This document shows positions 42,634-53,546 of a DNA stretch of 64,000 bases, one piece after another (the first letter of the stretch is position 1; each line of letters starts with the position of its first letter). The DNA is from Leptidea sinapis. Taxonomy: Eukaryota > Arthropoda > Insecta > Lepidoptera > Pieridae. The notes below the pieces were generated by a model. The model saw nothing but the letters and a program-made list of their open reading frames with translations. It did not search any database and was not told where the DNA came from. Both the position numbers and the translations under genes were made by a program. Location of the stretch: the NCBI RefSeq assembly GCF_905404315.1, contig NC_066304.1, forward strand, positions 2,418,001 to 2,482,000. The letters run 5' to 3'.

Positions 42634-43739
42634 ATTTGAGTGTTTTCCAACAAACATGTTATATTTAAGTTATATTGTACACCAACTCTAATAATTTGGG
42701 GAGTTCAGTTCTTTTAATTTTATATGAGGTCTGCTAAATGTATTATGATTACTTTTACGCGGATATCTTGAATGTATGGTGAGAGATATTTTATGGAGTA
42801 GCTCCGTATTTCAGAGATTTGATGAGAAGAAATGGCAATTGTCAGTCTTTGAAACCATTATTCTTTCATAGGCATGAAACTTGATGAAATGACTCCACAA
42901 ATTATCACAATCAAATAATGTGTTGTGGAACTACCTTATGTTTGTAGATTTTTATATTTTTGTTGGCTACAATGATTTTTAATGTATCACTTCTTCTGGC
43001 AGTGTATTTATTGTTATCTTGTATCGCTATTAATCTTATATTCTAGAAACCTAATTGGATTCATGTAAATATATTTCAGATTTTTTTTTATATTTGACTA
43101 GATAATAAGTTAACTACTTAAACAACAGAAATCATCATATTATGTGATCTATTCTTTGTATTTTAACATAACTACTACTTCATTAATTCCGCCTGCCGGG
43201 AGGGAAATTCCACCCGCGTTCGCCTGCGGGGAGGGAAATTAACGCATAATTTTGTAGCATTCACTAAATGTAGACATACCTTTCATTCGTAGATAGCAAT
43301 AATTCTATTTGGTTTGCTTGTGATGGAGATGGAGGAAAATATTTTCTTTTTTAAACAACTGATAAGAGAAAGACCAGTTCTTTGGGAAGTTACATAAGTT
43401 GATTATAGAAATAAATACTAAAAGCTGGATGCACTTCGTCGGAACTCATTTTTGAAATGAAACATTAACATACCCAAAAACAGGTGCAGCGGACGTACTC
43501 TTTTGCTAACTTGTTTTGTTAAAGTGTTTTGTCAAAAAATTGACGCAGCAGACCCAACCTAAGAAGTCAACGTATGCAATAATACTGTACACAAGAGCGA
43601 TATCTATGGCGGCGTCAATTATGCTGATACTTCCTGATAATATAGTGAGTGAATCAATTATAGGACGAGGACTAGCATGTAGTCGGGTATCAAAACAATG
43701 ATTGTGCTTGGTTGTTTCTAATTTGCGAGCCACTGGCCA
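42634..43739. other. AT-rich DNA with a short direct repeat
   Basis: 43195-43243 has two copies of CGCCTGC(C/G)GGGAGGGAAATT separated by about 10 bp. CAATTATAGGACGAGGACTA to TATCAAAACAA at 43657-43698 matches 25550-25595. No supported gene. The frames at 43506-43733 are unsupported. Confidence 0.45.
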
Positions 43740-44180
43740 TCGTCAGAGTGACGAGTGCCAGCTGTTTGCTGGGGTTGACTGCGCCTACGCCTGCGAAGGC
43801 ATACTGCCTGCCTGTGTGTCGGTAATTGTATAGGTGTCGCGTTTGCGATAGTAATATCGTCATCCGGGTCTACCGTGACGTGCTGGGGGCATCTCAATGT
43901 AGGTCTCAGTCAATGTCTCAGCCCGCTAATAAAAACAGGCACGCCATTCGCCGCATCTTGTTGTGTGTCGGGCGCAGCCGATTGCACATTGCGTGACTGT
44001 CAGTAAACGGGCGTGCATCAAAGGATTTTGTCGCGACAACATTCGCCTGCGTGGCTACACTTCGCCACTTCATTATAATGCACGTCAGTCGCGTGGTAGG
44101 CTATCTACTTGACGTAGCGTAGATGTAGCCAAGAACTACACGTTAATCCGTAGACGATGTTTTTGGCGCGACAGCTCAAT
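43740..44180. other. GC-richer segment of unknown nature
   Basis: GC-rich compared with both flanks, with many CG dinucleotides (GGCGCGACAGCTC, GGCGTGCATCAAAGG, TGTCGCGACAAC). I find no long frame, no known repeat and no second copy. It could be an LTR, a GC-rich transposon end or a host regulatory stretch. Confidence 0.3.
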
Positions 44181-45419
44181 TTACATTTTGTATGCTGCAA
44201 TAATTAAAATTCACTCGAATATAATGTTTTTTTGCAGCGTTTAAAATGAATCACTCATTTTTAGTAAACAAAACAATAAAAATGGCGGGGATTCGAATAC
44301 CCTACTTTTTTTTACGGTGCGTGACTTCTGGTAGTGTGGAACTCGCGTAAACGAAAATGTTCTTTTTTTGAAATTCATTCAGATACCAGGCATCGAGCAA
44401 TAAGAATGTGGCTGTCTGTTGAAACTCTTTGCGCATGAGGGGATCGAAAAAAAACGTAGGAGTGTTGTTATGAAATCCAGTACAACATTACAACACTCGT
44501 TTGGATGATGTAATGGTTATTAGAACATTGGGTGTTTTAATATTGGCAATAAGCTAACTGTTTCAGGATCTTTAATAGAGGATTTAAAGCATGGAAGTAG
44601 ATAAAGATAAAAGCGACATCTGCTTAGATGCAAGAGTGCACGTATAATTTACAATAAAAGTTAATCGCAGCAAAGGCAAGTAAAACTTGGTGAAAGTAAG
44701 CTATATAATTGTTAAACTTGAATATAGAAAGCAAGATTAGAACTGAATATTTTTTTAAGATTAGTTTTATAGATAAAAAGGGAGCACGAAAACATGTCAA
44801 TGTTATTCAACGTGAGATTATGTAGTGTAGTTTATATTCTGTGAAGTACGGGCGCATGTTTACTAATATTGGTCCTAGTTTTAGAGACATGCAATAAGTT
44901 TTGTGGTGTAGTGGCTATAGATGGTATACGGAAATTAATCTCAGATAACAATTGGGATGACTTATTCTCGCCATTACAAATTTTATAGAGCGGTACTGCG
45001 TCAATTAACCGTTTACGGTTAGTTGACTCAAGGATAGGGTTTTATGTTTTACTAACTGTTCATTGTAACTGCAGCGGTTCTTAGAATTTTTTTTGAATAA
45101 TTTCATTGATTATATAAAAATTGATAGTTATTTTTTTTATATTTTTACAAATTAGCACAATTGAATATTTATATATTTATTATTATAAATTATTCATGTA
45201 TATTCTTAAAAAATAATACTTTCGCCATTTTTGAGGGAGGATACCTGTAACAAGAGACGAATGTTAACATATATGTTCATAGTGGTAATACCACAGACTA
45301 AGAATATACAGAGCTAAGCTAATACACATAAAATAATAAACCTGTATTAGCGCGTGCGTAGGAAAACATATGTTAATAAAAATGAAAATAAGTTATGGTG
45401 AAACAACAGACAGACATAC
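44181..45419. other. AT-rich DNA, nothing recognised
   Basis: No gene or named repeat in 1.2 kb. Confidence 0.5.
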
Positions 45420-45768
45420 CTGAGGTTCGAGCAAGAGATGGTCTGCAGCTGGGGGCCCCCCGCTAATCCTCTAGGAACTCCTGGATCTAAAGTTTGCTTT
45501 GTGTCCTCTCGGCGTTTGCTGAATGAATTGCGTTACACCGAGTACTTTTATGCGATGGCCACTGATGAATTATTATGCCTGCGAACTGTGCCGGTGTCCG
45601 GTGACAATTGGTTACAAACAGGCGCGAGATTCAATTGGCATTAGATTAGCCAATCACATACCAATGTGTCTGTTGTCTATAGGTATCTCTCTATTTCTAC
45701 AGTTACTATCTGCACTATAGTTTTCCATAGCAATAATTACAAAAAAAGAATAGACAATTGCGGCGTAA
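45420..45768 (-). repeat. Family N repeat, copy 2 (inverted)
   Basis: Reverse-complement partner of 7925-8277: TGAGGTTCGAGCAAGAGATG, CCGCTAATCCTCTAGGAACT, TTGCTGAATGAATTGCGTTA, GCGCGAGATTCAATTGGCAT and TAGACAATTG. Short frames inside are not genes. Confidence 0.75.
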
Positions 45769-46022
45769 CCAAAACCAAAAATCATAAAATAAATGGCTTG
45801 TATTTTACTGAGTGCCTGAAATTTGTAGCGGCTAATCTTGACAATTAATTTCTTTGTTCATTCCGAACTGCGTGTTCCGATAACGTTGACGAATGAAACA
45901 TTGACAGACCAAATTGATGAACGTAGGACGTGCCTTATATTTAATACTCCCTTGATAAATTTTGTAGGTTTAGTCGGCGAACTTGAAGATTTAAAATTAT
46001 ATTAGGAATGACATGCGATTTT

Positions 46023-46905
46023 GTTATAAAGGATTCAAAGTCAAAGTCAAAAAAACTTTATTCAAATAGCCTTAAACTAAGCGCTTTTGAATCATCACTA
46101 CAAATATTTCTTTTAAATTACTCAGTTTACCATACTACTGACTTCTATATGAAACATAATTATTAACGATCGTTTATATTTCTCCGTAGTAAATCTGTCA
46201 CATACTGCTATAACACTGTATCACTACTTATTTTTTTTTTATTAGGAAAAGCAAACAACTATAACTTTCAAAGTAGATACATAAAGAAATAACATATAAG
46301 TCTAATAAAATTGTAGTCAGATACGCTATCCACATCTTACTATGAAAAACTTTGAGGTATTCAATGTTAGGTACAAAAAGAAATGTTTATACAATACTAA
46401 TTGAAACTAAAGAGAAATAAACAATGTTCTTACTATTATGGCTAGTTGGAGTAAATTAAATTTATAAAAATCAAACAATTAATAAACACAAAAAGGAAAA
46501 CAAAAGAAATAATTATCAACACAAATGTACACTAAATTATGACTATATTTACATTGATATTAACCTAAAGCACTTATGATGATCAGTAGGTATTTAAAAG
46601 AATGTATGTAAATAAATCAAATATTATCCAGTATTTTTTTAATTTGGCACTTGAACTGGCTCTCGGATAAATGGAAAATATCAACACTAACGAATTCTTT
46701 GATGTAATTGTCAACTAATTGATGCAGAGGTGATCTTATTCCTGCATTAGTACGAAATTTACCAGTTGCAAAACGTTTACGATAACACAGTCCTCGGATA
46801 TGGGCTGATCTAGGAATAACATAATTTAATTTCTTGGTCAAATCTGTACAATCAAATTTGTTATGTATAATGCCGTGCAGAAACATACATTGAAGAAGTA
46901 TACTT
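46023..46905 (-). pseudogene. LINE 3' end with RT C-terminus, (TTTGAC) tail
   Basis: The low end GATTCAAAGTCAAAGTCAAA is the complement of a TTTGAC-type tail preceded by AATAAAG. The minus frame 46886-46617 reads FLHGIIHNKFDCTDLTKKL, NYVIPRSAHIRG and STG-like basic sequence ending QIKKILDNI, a C-terminal domain typical of Jockey-group LINE ORF2. The RT core is absent. About 590 bp of 3' UTR lie between the frame and the tail. Confidence 0.65.
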
Positions 46906-46956
46906 AGTACTAGTAGTAGAAGTAATACTTAGTCTTGCCATAAACACTGTTACAAT

Positions 46957-47025
46957 TAAAAAAAAAAAAAAAAACAAAATATTACATTTGAATTTGAAAA
47001 AAAAAACAAAATATTACATTTTACA
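46957..47025 (+). repeat. Two direct copies of an A-run plus CAAAATATTACATTT
   Basis: AAAAAAAACAAAATATTACATTT occurs twice, separated by GAATTTG. It is a short local duplication next to the Tc1/mariner remnant. Confidence 0.7.
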
Positions 47026-47048
47026 ATATATTGCGATATTAAAATGGA

Positions 47049-47412
47049 GTGGACCGAATCGCTGTGATTGCATTACACAAAGTAGGTATGGAGCCGAATG
47101 CAATTTTTAAAACTCTCCATACGCTTGGTTTTAGTAAAATTTTGGTGTACCGGGATATTAATAGGAACAAAGAGACCTCCTCTGTTTCTAACAGAAAAGA
47201 TCAGGCAATCCACGTAGTGATCGTCCGAAAAAGGTGGTCAAAGCAGTATGGGAAAGAATTCGAAGAAATCCTGTTCGACAGCAAAACATTTTATCTCGGG
47301 AGATGAATAGAACACCTAGAACCATGTTGCGTATTTTAAAAGATGACTTAGGACTTACAACCTATAAGAGACGTGCTGGTCATTACTTAACTGATAATTT
47401 AAAAAAAGAATA
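47049..47412 (+). pseudogene. Tc1/mariner-superfamily transposase N-terminus
   Basis: The frame opens near 47049 with RIAVIALHKVGMEPNAIFKTL, a helix-turn-helix start. After a frameshift around 47200, the next frame gives WERIRRNPVRQQNILSREMN, RTPRTMLRILKDDLGL and TYKRRAGHYLTDNLKK, the second HTH region of Tc1/mariner-type transposases. It ends at the junction with LINE-C at 47413. The DDE/D catalytic domain is completely absent. The exact family is uncertain. Confidence 0.7.
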
Positions 47413-47520
47413 GCTTCAAAAAAAGCGCGTACACCTTCCTTAAAGGCCGGCAACGCTCCTGTGATTCCTCTGGTGTTGCAAGAGATTGTGGGCGGCGGTG
47501 ATCACTTAACAACAGGTACG
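47413..47520 (+). mobile_element. LINE-C 3' end, copy 5
   Basis: CTTCAAAAAAAGCGCGTACA, CCTTCCTTAAAGGCCGGCAA and GCGGTGATCACTTAACAACA. It ends GGTACGCTCT before the usual TTGTCCTCC, where it meets copy 6 tail to tail. Confidence 0.75.
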
Positions 47521-47544
47521 CTCTCACGATCACTTAACGCAGGT

Positions 47545-48290
47545 TATGGAAAAAGGAGGACATACAAGTACCCGTACGGTCACCTGGTGTTAAGTGATCA
47601 CCGCTGCCCACATTCTCTTGCAACACCAGAGGAATCACAGGAGCGTTATCGGCCTTTAAGGAAGGTACACGCGCTTTTTTTGAAGGTACCCATGTCGTAT
47701 CGTCCCGGAAAAACCGCTCATTCCACAGCTTTGTAGTACGTGGAAGAAAACTCCTTGAAAAGCGCACAGTGGAGGACAGCCACACATCCAGATGGTGGGG
47801 ATGATATCCTAATTTATGGCGTTTCGGGCGAAGATGGAATTCGGCGGCAGGAATCAGGTGAAACAGCTCTTCGGGACACTCCCCGTGATAAATGCGGTAG
47901 AAACGCGCAATGAAGCGAAGCCTCTACGCAACGCCAAGTGATCCAGCCGTTCACAGAGCACTGGGTCCCCGACAATTCGAACTGCTCTGCGTTGCACACG
48001 GTCAAATGGATCGAGCTGATACTGGGGTGTGCCAGATCAGAGATGACAGCAATACTCCATATGTGGCCGGACCTGCGCTTTGTAGATAGAGATAGCGCTA
48101 GAATGTGGGCCGGCTTGAAGTATTGTCGTGCTCTATTTATGACGCCCAGCTTCATCGAAGCCAATTTGGCTTTGCCCTCCAGATGACCACGGAATTGGCA
48201 ATCGCTCGAGATTTCGAGACCCAGTATTCCAATACTAGACGAGGCTTTAAGGGAAGTGTTGCCAAAAAACGGTGATACGACAAATGAAAT
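47545..48290 (-). pseudogene. LINE-C 3' part with RT thumb and C-terminus, copy 6
   Basis: The longest LINE-C piece. From 48290 downward on the minus strand come SSSIGILGLEISSDCQF, GHLEGKAKLASMKLGVINRA and RQYFKPAHILAL, which are the thumb region. In a shifted frame the INLTVCNAEQFELS-like junction, ERLDHLA and a HRTTRHKL-like block follow. The 3' terminus is AAGTGATCACCGCTGCCCAC on the plus strand. RT catalytic motifs lie beyond the break and are missing. Several frameshifts. Confidence 0.75.
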
Positions 48291-49088
48291 AAATATGGTT
48301 ATAGGTCTGAAAATATAAACCCGTATTATAAAAGTTATTGGATTCCTTAAATCACCATAAATTATATTGTATCACCGGATGGATTTGAGATAGAATATAT
48401 TATAATATGTATTTGAATATATTTTTAAGCTATATTATGTACTAAAAACGTATAACTACACTAAACGATAGTTTACAAATTCGAATATGTTTTTTTTAAT
48501 ATACCTAGAAAGGGATATATATAAGTAAAATAGGTCGAACACCTTTGTGAATTGAATGCAGAAGAAAATTACAGTTGATTAGATTCAATTTACAACTGTG
48601 CATTTAAAGAAAGAAACGATTTTTTTTTAATGTTTAGCTATGAACATGGTGCAATTAACTTGTATGTATTTTGATTATAAATATTTTTGTTAATGTGAAC
48701 TGGCTTCTGTTTTCCTCATAATAACAATAATTATAGTTGTATAAATTACTAATAGTGTTAAAATAAACATTATCTATATTTTATTTGTATTAGTTAATAT
48801 ATTATTATTAGTTAATAGATATTATATTAGTTAATAGTTTGAAGACATTGTTTACTTATATACTTAACCTCTAGATTAATTTATACATTTTTACTTTATT
48901 AAGTTTTTTTTTGTGATTATTTAGTTTCAATATCAGCTCTTTCGTCTGAAACACAGGATTACCTAGTTCAGGCACAGTGTTAACTAGCTTTTAAGTAAGA
49001 CTTGTATTATTATTCTTATTTTGTAATTTAATAATCTTTTAATAAATAAATTGAACTGAATTAATTATAGTGTCTTTCTTCAGTATAC
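48291..49088. other. AT-rich DNA, nothing recognised
   Basis: Very AT-rich, with a TTAGTTAATATATTATTATTAG stretch. No gene. It abuts the gypsy element. Confidence 0.5.
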
Positions 49089-49092
49089 ATAT
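49089..49092. other. Target-site duplication, 5' copy (ATAT)
   Basis: ATAT directly before the 5' LTR, matching ATAT at 55164-55167 directly after the 3' LTR. A 4-bp duplication is usual for Ty3/gypsy integrases. Confidence 0.75.
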
Positions 49093-49180
49093 TGTTGCGT
49101 AGCAACCCTTCGAAGTATATGACGAGAGTTGTCAAACTTCAAGACATTGTTAATTTCAACAGCTCCGTCAGCATTACTCG

Positions 49181-49232
49181 TAGCTCAGCGGAAAAGTGTT
49201 TACTTTAGACGCTGTAGACCCGGGTTCAATAC
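49181..49232 (+). other. tRNA-like A and B boxes inside the 5' LTR
   Basis: TAGCTCAGCGG at 49181 fits an A box (TRGCNNARYNGG-like), and GGTTCAATAC at 49223 is a B-box-like motif with CCCGG before it. Their 42-bp spacing fits a tRNA gene. The 3' LTR has GGTTCGATAC, closer to consensus. No closed acceptor stem is seen, so this is a tRNA-like relic or pol III-like promoter, not a tRNA. Confidence 0.5.
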
Positions 49233-49428
49233 ACCTACCAGTGTATGGATTTTTTTGGGTTTTGTGAAGTTAAAGGAAATTTCTAGTTAGTTCAGGATCA
49301 AATCGAACAGAAAAAAAGGGATGGAAAATGTGTAAGCAGGATAAAAATAGTTAAAAGAATTTTCTAGTACAATTTAAATTTAAAGATAGAATGGGAGAAT
49401 CATTTTGAAAATAGAACGGATCCGGGGG

Positions 49429-49436
49429 TATATAAG
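49429..49436 (+). promoter_or_regulatory. TATA box of 5' LTR
   Basis: TATATAAG after a GGATCCGGGGG stretch, repeated at 54878-54885 in the 3' LTR. Likely pol II promoter for the genomic RNA. Confidence 0.75.
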
Positions 49437-49722
49437 CCGTACTAAGCCTACGGCATGTAGCCTACGGCAGTTCTAGTTCTGACTCGAAAGTGTAAAGAAG
49501 AAGAAGAAAAGAAGAAGTAGTGAAAAGTGGAAGTGTTCCAAGAGGAAGAAGATAGAAGAGACTTAGTGTTCGGTGCGGAGTGACGCGTTGAAGGTACCGC
49601 CGCCCACAAGAGGAACAGCGGCAGACCGCCGAAGTGCAAGTTCAGAAAAAGTGAACGCAAATAAAGACTCGTTCCTACAAGCGGAGTATTATTTCCAATC
49701 CCTGACCCACTCTCGTGTCAAT

Positions 49723-49741
49723 TGGTGTCAGAAGTGGGATT
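49723..49741 (+). other. Primer-binding site, tRNA-Leu type
   Basis: TGGTGTCAGAAGTGGGATT lies two bases after the 5' LTR. It is complementary to the 3' end of an animal tRNA-Leu (…AATCCCACTTCTGACACCA, known from tRNA-Leu with CAG/AAG anticodons). Confidence 0.8.
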
Positions 49742-49747
49742 GGAAAG

Positions 49748-50971
49748 ATGCCATTAGTGCCCAGGAACGAGAAGGGAGTGACCACGCGAGCGGGAGCAGC
49801 TGCAGCGGCAGAGGACGAGTCACAAAAAGCATCCGGCTCTGGACTCAGTGCGACCGTGACAGGAGGAGCAAGCGCGCCGACAGGAAGAGCAAGCGCGCCG
49901 ACAGGAGGAGCAGCTGCGGGGCTTGCAAGAGGAACAAGCGCTTCGACAGGAGGAGCAAGTGCGTCGACAGGAGGAGCAGCTGCGAGCCTTGCAGGAAGAG
50001 CAAGCACGTCGACAGGAGGAGCAGCTGCGAGGTGTGCATGAAGGCCTCTCCAAGGAAATTTTATCAGTGGTGCAGAAAAACTCCGCCCGGATTGACGCTG
50101 TAGAAAAGGAGATCGCCAGGATTGACACTGTAGAAAAGGAGATCGCCCGGATTGACACTGTGGAAAGGAAGATGGGGGAGATGGAAGTAACTTTTTATCA
50201 GCTCAATAGGAAGGTCGTGTGTGGGGGTCCTTCAGCCAACCCAGGAGTCACCTGCGGAATCACATCTACCAGAAGTTTGAAAGTACCCCCTACGACGGCA
50301 AGTCTTCCTGGGCCGCCTTCAAGCTACAATTAGAGACGGTCAGAAGAGCAAGTGGTTGGAGTGACCAAGAAGCACACTCTGCCCTCACACTAGCGCTCCG
50401 TGATGAAGCACTTTCCGTATTGGAAGCACTCGGCGCTGGGAAGGAGGAAGTAACCTATACGGACCTTCTTAACGCGTTGGAGGCACGTTATGGCGATAAA
50501 CACCTTGAGCATGTGTATCGGGCTCAGCTTAAGGACCGCAGTCAAAGGGCCAACGAAACTCTGCAGCAGTGGTCCCTCGAAGCTGAGAAGCTAGTGCGTA
50601 AAGCATATCAGTCGTCGCCAACTGCAAAAGAAGAAATGTTGCTCCAAGTGTTCATCGATGGAATACGGGACGCCGAAATAAGAGCAGCCGTACGACTGAG
50701 TCATCATACTAGCTTGAAGGAAGCGGTGACACATGCGTTGGAAGTGGAGGCAGTTCGCCACGATTCTCGGGGGTTGAGACTCCGCAAAATTGTACCAGCA
50801 GATTCCAGCCGAAGGCAAGCATATAGCCCAGTATGCTATGGGTGTGGGGAGCGAGGACACATTAGGAGCACTTGCCCCTTGCACACGCTCTCACGCCTGC
50901 GTGAGAGCATAACGCAAGGTAGGAAGGATGCGGCGGTCTCAACATCACCGCTGGAGCAGCAGGAAAACTAG
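49748..50971 (+). pseudogene. gypsy gag, frameshifted
   Basis: Gag forms the particle and packages the RNA. ATG at 49748 opens MPLVPRNEKGV and an alanine-rich stretch. From about 49858 to 50040 the DNA is a minisatellite whose coding frame spells glutamate/glutamine/arginine repeats (QEEQ, RRQEEQ), a likely coiled coil, but that frame is not the frame of the ATG. A third frame (50219-50971) carries the capsid-like region (SSWAAFKLQLETVRRASGW, LEARYGDKHLEHVYRAQL) and a CCHC zinc knuckle CYGCGERGHIRSTC near the end, which binds RNA. At least two frameshifts separate these parts, so no whole Gag can be made. Upstream frames are shadows of the repeat. Confidence 0.85.
49858..50040 (+). repeat. 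GAGGAGCA-type minisatellite in gag
   Basis: Imperfect units of about 27-30 bp around GACAGGAGGAGCAAGCGCG. The tract is open in several frames on both strands, which produces many false open frames. The sense unit codes for Q-E-E-Q-type coiled coil. Confidence 0.75.
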
Positions 50972-53546
50972 AAAAGGCCAGGGCAGTGGGGTGGGCGCTG
51001 GCTGGTAGAAGCAAAGCCCCAAGGATCTTCGTTAAGCAGACATGTGACGGAAACACTTTAGTTATAGAGATAATGATAAATGGAAAATCTTGCCGTTTCA
51101 CTTTGGATACGGGAGCCTCACGTACAGTCGTTAGCCAAAGAAGACTAGAGAGCATCGGAAGACGACATATGCGAGAAAATGCAAACTTAACACTGGGAGA
51201 GAAGATCGTGGCCGTGAAAATCGGTAATACGTTGTACTGGCAAAAAGTGGTAATCGCACATATCACAGATGACTGCATCATTGGGTTGGATTTTCTTCGA
51301 AATCATCAGTGTACGATTAACATGAAACATGGTGTATTGAAGCATGGAGGTGAAGAAATTCCAATAAAAGGCGGAACTTTTGGGAAAGTGTTGTAATTAC
51401 GAGACACTACTTTAAATCCGAGATCGCAGACCCTAGTCCCGGTAGTCCTGCCAAGAGATGACAGAGGAAGACCTTGTAAATGCGCTTTAATAGAAAGAGA
51501 GACATCGGAGACGAAATGGACCCCAGCCAGGACTGTTGTGGGAAACTCCCAAATTGCGATGGTTCCCGTGTTTAATCCTCATGAGGACAAGCAAATCATT
51601 AGGAAAGGAACAGTGATAGGAGGTTGTGAGGAGATAGCTTGGTTAAGAAAGTGTGAAGAAGGGAGGAAGACCGTAGCTGCAAGCCAGGATGTGAACATAC
51701 AGAAACTTCTGGATGGCTGTAAGGACAATCTTACCAAGCTACAGTTAATAAAAGCGAGAAATTTTCTGCTATGCTACGCCGGTATGTTCTCGAAGAACGA
51801 CGGGGACATCGGAAGAACTGGTTTGGTGAAACACAAGATCGATACAGGAGACACTGTTCCGATAAGGCAAAGACCAAGACATATTCCGTTTGCACGTGAA
51901 CAAGAAGTGGAAGACATGATTCGGGATATGAAAGAAAATGGTGTGATAGAACCGTCATCGAGTCCATGGTGTTCTCCAGTGGTTCTGGTGAAGAAGAAGG
52001 ATGGATCAACTAGATTTTGTGTGGACTATTGGCGTTTGAACGATGTAACTAAGAAAGACAGTTATCCATTGCCAAGAATCGATGACACATTAGATTCACT
52101 TTGTGGCATGACGTGGTTCTCTACTCTTGATTTGAAAAGTGGGTACTGGTACTGGTACTACTAAAGATAAGGAGAAGACGGCTTTTTCAACCGGAAAAGG
52201 GTTATGGCAGTTCAAAACAATGCCCTTCGGATTATGCAACGCCCCAGCTACTTTCAAAAGGTTGATGGAGCATGTGCTGGCAGGTATGTTGGGAGAAACC
52301 TGCCTTGTCTACTTGGATGACATAATCATTATGGGACGAAGTTTTGAAGATCATCTTAAGAAGCTCGAAAAAGTCTTCACAAAACTGCAGGGTGCCTAAT
52401 TTTAAGTTGAGTCCAAAGAAATGTTCCTTCTTTCAACGTCAGGTGAATTACTTGGGGCACGTTATCTCGGAGCAAGGCGTTGCGACGGATCCTGCCAAGA
52501 TAAGTGCTGTCAAAGACTGGCCGAGACATATTCCGTCGCCGACAGAAAAGACACATGTGAGAGCATTTCTAGGACTATGCTCTTATTATCGACGCTTTGT
52601 GAAAGGGTTTTCCGATGTTGCTAAGCCCTTACATCGACTGACGGAGGAGAAAAGAGCCTTTTCCTGGGATGAAGAATGCGAACAAGCTTTCTTAGAGTTG
52701 AAGAAAAGACTATGTGAATCACCTATCCTCGGATATCCTGACACAGAGGGAAGATTCATAGTGGATGCTGATGCTAGCAACACTAAAATTGGTGGAGTGC
52801 TATCTCAGAAGAGAGGAGATCAAGAAGTTGTAATTGCATACTTTAGCAAATCTTTATCAAAGCCGGAGAGAAACTAATGTGTAACTCGTAGGGAGTTACT
52901 GGCAGTGGTGAAGACATTACAACATTTCAAAAAGTACTTGTTGGGTCGCAAATTCCTCGTAAGGACTGATCATGCCACCTTGAAGTGTTTACTAAAATTC
53001 AAGAATCCGGAAGGACAAGTGGCCAGATGGATTGAGCAACTTCAAGAGTATGACTTTGAAATCGAGCATCTAGGAGGAAAAATTCATGGAAATGCAGATG
53101 CGTTATCTAGAAGACCTTGTCCGATGGAATGCAAACATTGCATTCGTAAGGAGGAGAAAGAGAATTTTATGATCCGGCTGTTCAGAACAGATTCGATCGA
53201 CGAGAACTGGAGCAACGATGCAATGAGGAGAGCTCAGGAAAATGATAAGGATCTACAACCACTTTTACATTGGCTAGCAAGTGGATCACTTAAACCAAAA
53301 TGGTCTGAAGTGGCTAGACACAGTACGGCTACCAAGAGTCTCTGGGCACAATGGAACAGTTTGGTGATGCATGACGGGTTGCTCTGCCGTAAATGGGAAA
53401 CCCCGCAAGGAAAAGATTGCCATCTGCAACTGGTCGTTCCCAGGGAGAAGGTGAACGAGATCCTGAGAGCTTATCACGATGGTTCTTCAGGTGGACATTT
53501 GGGAATAAGATGAACTCTCACAAAAATTAAAGAACGATTTTACTGG

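Larger units (their letters stand above)
49093..49720 (+). repeat. 5' LTR
   Basis: 628 bp, TG...CA: starts TGTTGCGTAGCAACCC and ends ACTCTCGTGTCA. TATA box TATATAAG at 49429-49436, AATAAA at 49659-49664 and a long GAAGAAGAA purine tract between them, giving a plausible U3-R-U5 order. It has an extra AGCCTACGGCAT-type repeat after the TATA box compared with the 3' LTR. Confidence 0.95.

Noticed and set aside
49573..50158. Several long plus and minus open frames over the gypsy gag start
   Set aside because: They come from the stop-poor GAGGAGCA minisatellite. Only the QEEQ sense frame fits Gag.
50591..51281. Minus frames opposite gag/protease
   Set aside because: Shadows of gypsy coding sequence.
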